From positions 1-8,080 of the forward strand of contig JAFGTI010000076.1 in the NCBI GenBank assembly GCA_016934175.1: DNA of 8,080 nt, in the 5' to 3' direction. Origin of the DNA: Acholeplasmataceae bacterium (GTDB taxonomy: Bacteria > Bacillota_I > Bacilli_A > Acholeplasmatales > Acholeplasmataceae). The first letter of the stretch is position 1. Each line of letters starts with the position of its first letter. The translations under genes were made by a program, and so were the position numbers. Shown here piece after piece: positions 6,613 to 8,080 of this stretch. The notes below the pieces were generated by a model. The model was not told where the DNA came from. It searched no databases and worked only from the letters and a program-made list of their open reading frames with translations.

Positions 6613-7713
6613 ATGATTATTGGAACAGTAAAAGAAGTAAAGAACAATGAGTTTCGTGTTGGCTTGACACCAAGTAGTGTTAAGGAATATATACACCACG
6701 GGCACAGTGTTCTGTTTGAAATGAATGCTGGTGTTAATTCAGGGTTCAGTAATGAGGATTACATCAACGCAGGTGCTAAAATGCTTAAAACTGCATCTGA
6801 AGTATGGAATGCATCAGAAATGATTGTCAAAGTTAAAGAACCTTTGGAATCAGAGTTTGGGTATTTAAGAGAAGGTTTACTGCTTTATACATATTTACAT
6901 TTAGCAGCTAATGAACCTTTAACAAAAGCATTGATTGAATCAAAAACACAGTCAATAGCTTATGAAACAATTGAACTCGAAGATGGTTCATTACCATGTC
7001 TGAAACCAATGAGTGAAGTTGCTGGTAGACTTGGTGCAATAGAAGGCGCTAAATACTTAGAAAAACCCTTTGGTGGCAGCGGGGTTCTCATTTCGGGTGT
7101 GCCAGGTGTTGATCAAGCAAAAGTAGCAATCATAGGAGCTGGCGTTGTAGGAGAAAATGCGCTAAAGATGCTTGTCGGTATGGGTGCTAGAGTAACAGTT
7201 CTTGATATCAATTTAAAGAAATTGACTTATCTAGATGATCTATATGGAAACCGTATTCAAACAATGTATAGTAGTAGTGATAACATTGAACGTTGTGTTA
7301 AAGAATCGGATTTAGTCATTGGAGCTGTTTTATTACCAGGAGCTAAAGCTCCAAAATTGATTAAGAGATCATATTATAAAGATATGCGTCCAGGTAGCGT
7401 AATCGTGGATGTTGCAATTGACCAAGGTGGTTCAACTGAAGTCAGTAAAGCAACTTATCATGACAATCCTATATATGTAGTTGATGGCATCATACATTAT
7501 ACAGTTGCTAATATGCCTGGAGCTGTACCTAGAACTTCTACTATAGCTTTAAACAATGCAACACTCAAATATGGTTTATTAATTGCTGACGATGGACTTG
7601 ATATTGCAATGAATCGTTCAGAACCACTTAAAAAGGGTGTAAATGTGTATCAAGGACATTGTACTTGTCCCGGTGTATGCGAAGCATTTGATATACCATT
7701 GATGGAAATTTAA
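6613..7713 (+). CDS. ald: Alanine dehydrogenase
   Basis: Ald catalyses the reversible NAD-dependent oxidative deamination of L-alanine to pyruvate and ammonia, used for alanine catabolism or, in reverse, for nitrogen assimilation and NADH reoxidation. The 366 residues are close to the usual 370-378. The substrate-binding and catalytic residues fall at their standard numbers: Arg15 in the ENEFRVGLTP-like N-terminal motif, Lys75 in KVKEP, His96 in YLHLAAN, and Asp270 in DVAIDQGG. The NAD-binding loop GAGVVG is at 175-180. The NMPGAVPRTST segment near the C-terminus is also typical. AAGGAG (6601-6606) sits 6 nt before the ATG. The gene has its own promoter and terminator, so it is monocistronic. 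The C-terminal tail is odd: it has three cysteines (350, 352, 356) where the relatives I know mostly lack them. The enzyme is a soluble cytosolic homohexamer in characterised relatives. Confidence 0.97.
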   Translation: MIIGTVKEVKNNEFRVGLTPSSVKEYIHHGHSVLFEMNAGVNSGFSNEDYINAGAKMLKTASEVWNASEMIVKVKEPLESEFGYLREGLLLYTYLHLAANEPLTKALIESKTQSIAYETIELEDGSLPCLKPMSEVAGRLGAIEGAKYLEKPFGGSGVLISGVPGVDQAKVAIIGAGVVGENALKMLVGMGARVTVLDINLKKLTYLDDLYGNRIQTMYSSSDNIERCVKESDLVIGAVLLPGAKAPKLIKRSYYKDMRPGSVIVDVAIDQGGSTEVSKATYHDNPIYVVDGIIHYTVANMPGAVPRTSTIALNNATLKYGLLIADDGLDIAMNRSEPLKKGVNVYQGHCTCPGVCEAFDIPLMEI

Positions 7714-7723
7714 ATAATTTATG

Positions 7724-7755
7724 GGGGGGTTAAACAAATTAACCCCCCTTTTTTT
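7724..7755 (+). terminator. Strong Rho-independent terminator of ald
   Basis: A perfect 10-bp stem (GGGGGGTTAA, 7724-7733, with TTAACCCCCC, 7739-7748) closes a 5-nt ACAAA loop and is followed by seven T (7749-7755). Six consecutive G-C pairs make it much the most stable hairpin in this AT-rich window. Confidence 0.95.
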
Positions 7756-7783
7756 ATTAATAGGAAAAGAAATATATATAATG

Positions 7784-7813
7784 TTGGAAATTCAAAGTAT
7801 TATATCGTATAAT
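7784..7813 (+). promoter_or_regulatory. Promoter of the PlsC-like gene
   Basis: A -35-like TTGGAA (7784-7789) is followed, 18 nt later, by a perfect -10 TATAAT (7808-7813). Transcription would start near 7820, just before the AAGGAG ribosome binding site at 7821-7826, leaving a very short leader. Confidence 0.65.
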
Positions 7814-7832
7814 GATAGGAAAGGAGTTTATG

Positions 7833-8080
7833 ATGAAGATTAGAGAAGAAATTGGAAGGCTGATATTAAAACTCGTTTTTTATCCAAGATACCACTTCGT
7901 TTTCACATATAAAGATTTTGATCCGAAACGTAAAGATCCTTATTTTTTAATAGCAAATCATGCGTCATTAAATGACCCTCTTTATGTAGAATTAAATCTA
8001 AAAGAATATCCTTATCCAATAACAGGTAATCTTTTATATACAAATCCTTGGTATAATTTTTTGCTAACAAAGATATCAAC
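7833..8080 (+). CDS. PlsC-like 1-acylglycerol-3-phosphate acyltransferase, N-terminal part (3' end outside window)
   Basis: The first 82 residues of a protein cut by the window edge are visible. They contain the HX4D acyltransferase signature, NHASLND, with His43 and Asp48, preceded by an YFLIANH strand, as in the LPLAT/PlsC family. These enzymes transfer a fatty-acyl group to lysophosphatidate or a similar acceptor at the inner face of the membrane. The glycerophosphate-binding and later motifs lie beyond the window, so the exact acceptor cannot be told. Two in-frame ATGs stand side by side at 7830 and 7833; the second has the better spacing from AAGGAG (6 nt against 3). The N-terminus is amphipathic and basic (REEIGRLILKL), compatible with membrane association. 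It has its own promoter after the ald terminator. Confidence 0.82.
   Translation, partial: MKIREEIGRLILKLVFYPRYHFVFTYKDFDPKRKDPYFLIANHASLNDPLYVELNLKEYPYPITGNLLYTNPWYNFLLTKIS

Noticed and set aside
1..8080. CRISPR array, transposon ends, tRNA or rRNA genes, toxin-antitoxin or defence genes
   Set aside because: I saw no spaced direct repeats, terminal inverted repeats with a transposase, cloverleaf sequence or recognisable defence gene in any part of the window.

Overview
The window is AT-rich bacterial chromosome carrying housekeeping and central-metabolism genes. It suggests a low-GC Firmicute or a Mollicute relative that uses the standard genetic code: every long gene reads through intact with TGG as the tryptophan codon, so the UGA=Trp code of Mycoplasma and Spiroplasma is not in use. 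Strong AGGAGG-type ribosome binding sites, the MnmA-RecD2 gene order and a simple GlgA/GlgC pair fit this. An Acholeplasma/Izemoplasma/Erysipelotrichia-like source is my inference; no single gene proves it.

Layout. (1) Positions 2-328: the 3' end of mnmA (tRNA 2-thiouridylase), closed by a compact terminator. (2) 403-2619: recD2, a superfamily 1B helicase, with its own extended -10 promoter. (3) 2621-2654: a bidirectional terminator between convergent genes. (4) On the minus strand, glgA (5316-3889) and glgC (3883-2657) form a two-gene operon that makes ADP-glucose and polymerises it into glycogen-type glucan. (5) 5317-5491: a divergent intergenic region with a good glgA promoter and a perfect 8-bp inverted repeat. 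(6) 5492-6536: a tightly coupled pair, a Nudix hydrolase of the Ap4A-hydrolase type and an HD-domain phosphohydrolase. (7) 6539-6600: a long nested hairpin that ends this operon and also contains the alanine dehydrogenase promoter. (8) 6613-7713: ald, followed by a very strong G6/C6 terminator. (9) 7833 to the window edge: the start of a PlsC-like acyltransferase.

The genes are five or six separate transcription units, each with its own promoter and terminator, and not one pathway. glgC and glgA act in sequence (glucose-1-phosphate to ADP-glucose to alpha-1,4-glucan). The Nudix and HD proteins are probably both nucleotide or phosphoester hydrolases, but their substrates cannot be read from sequence.

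I found no CRISPR array, mobile element, tRNA, rRNA or defence island, and no sign of a new multi-gene system. The points worth a second look are small: the terminator/promoter overlap before ald, a cysteine cluster at the Ald C-terminus, the palindrome upstream of glgA, and the coupled Nudix-HD pair.
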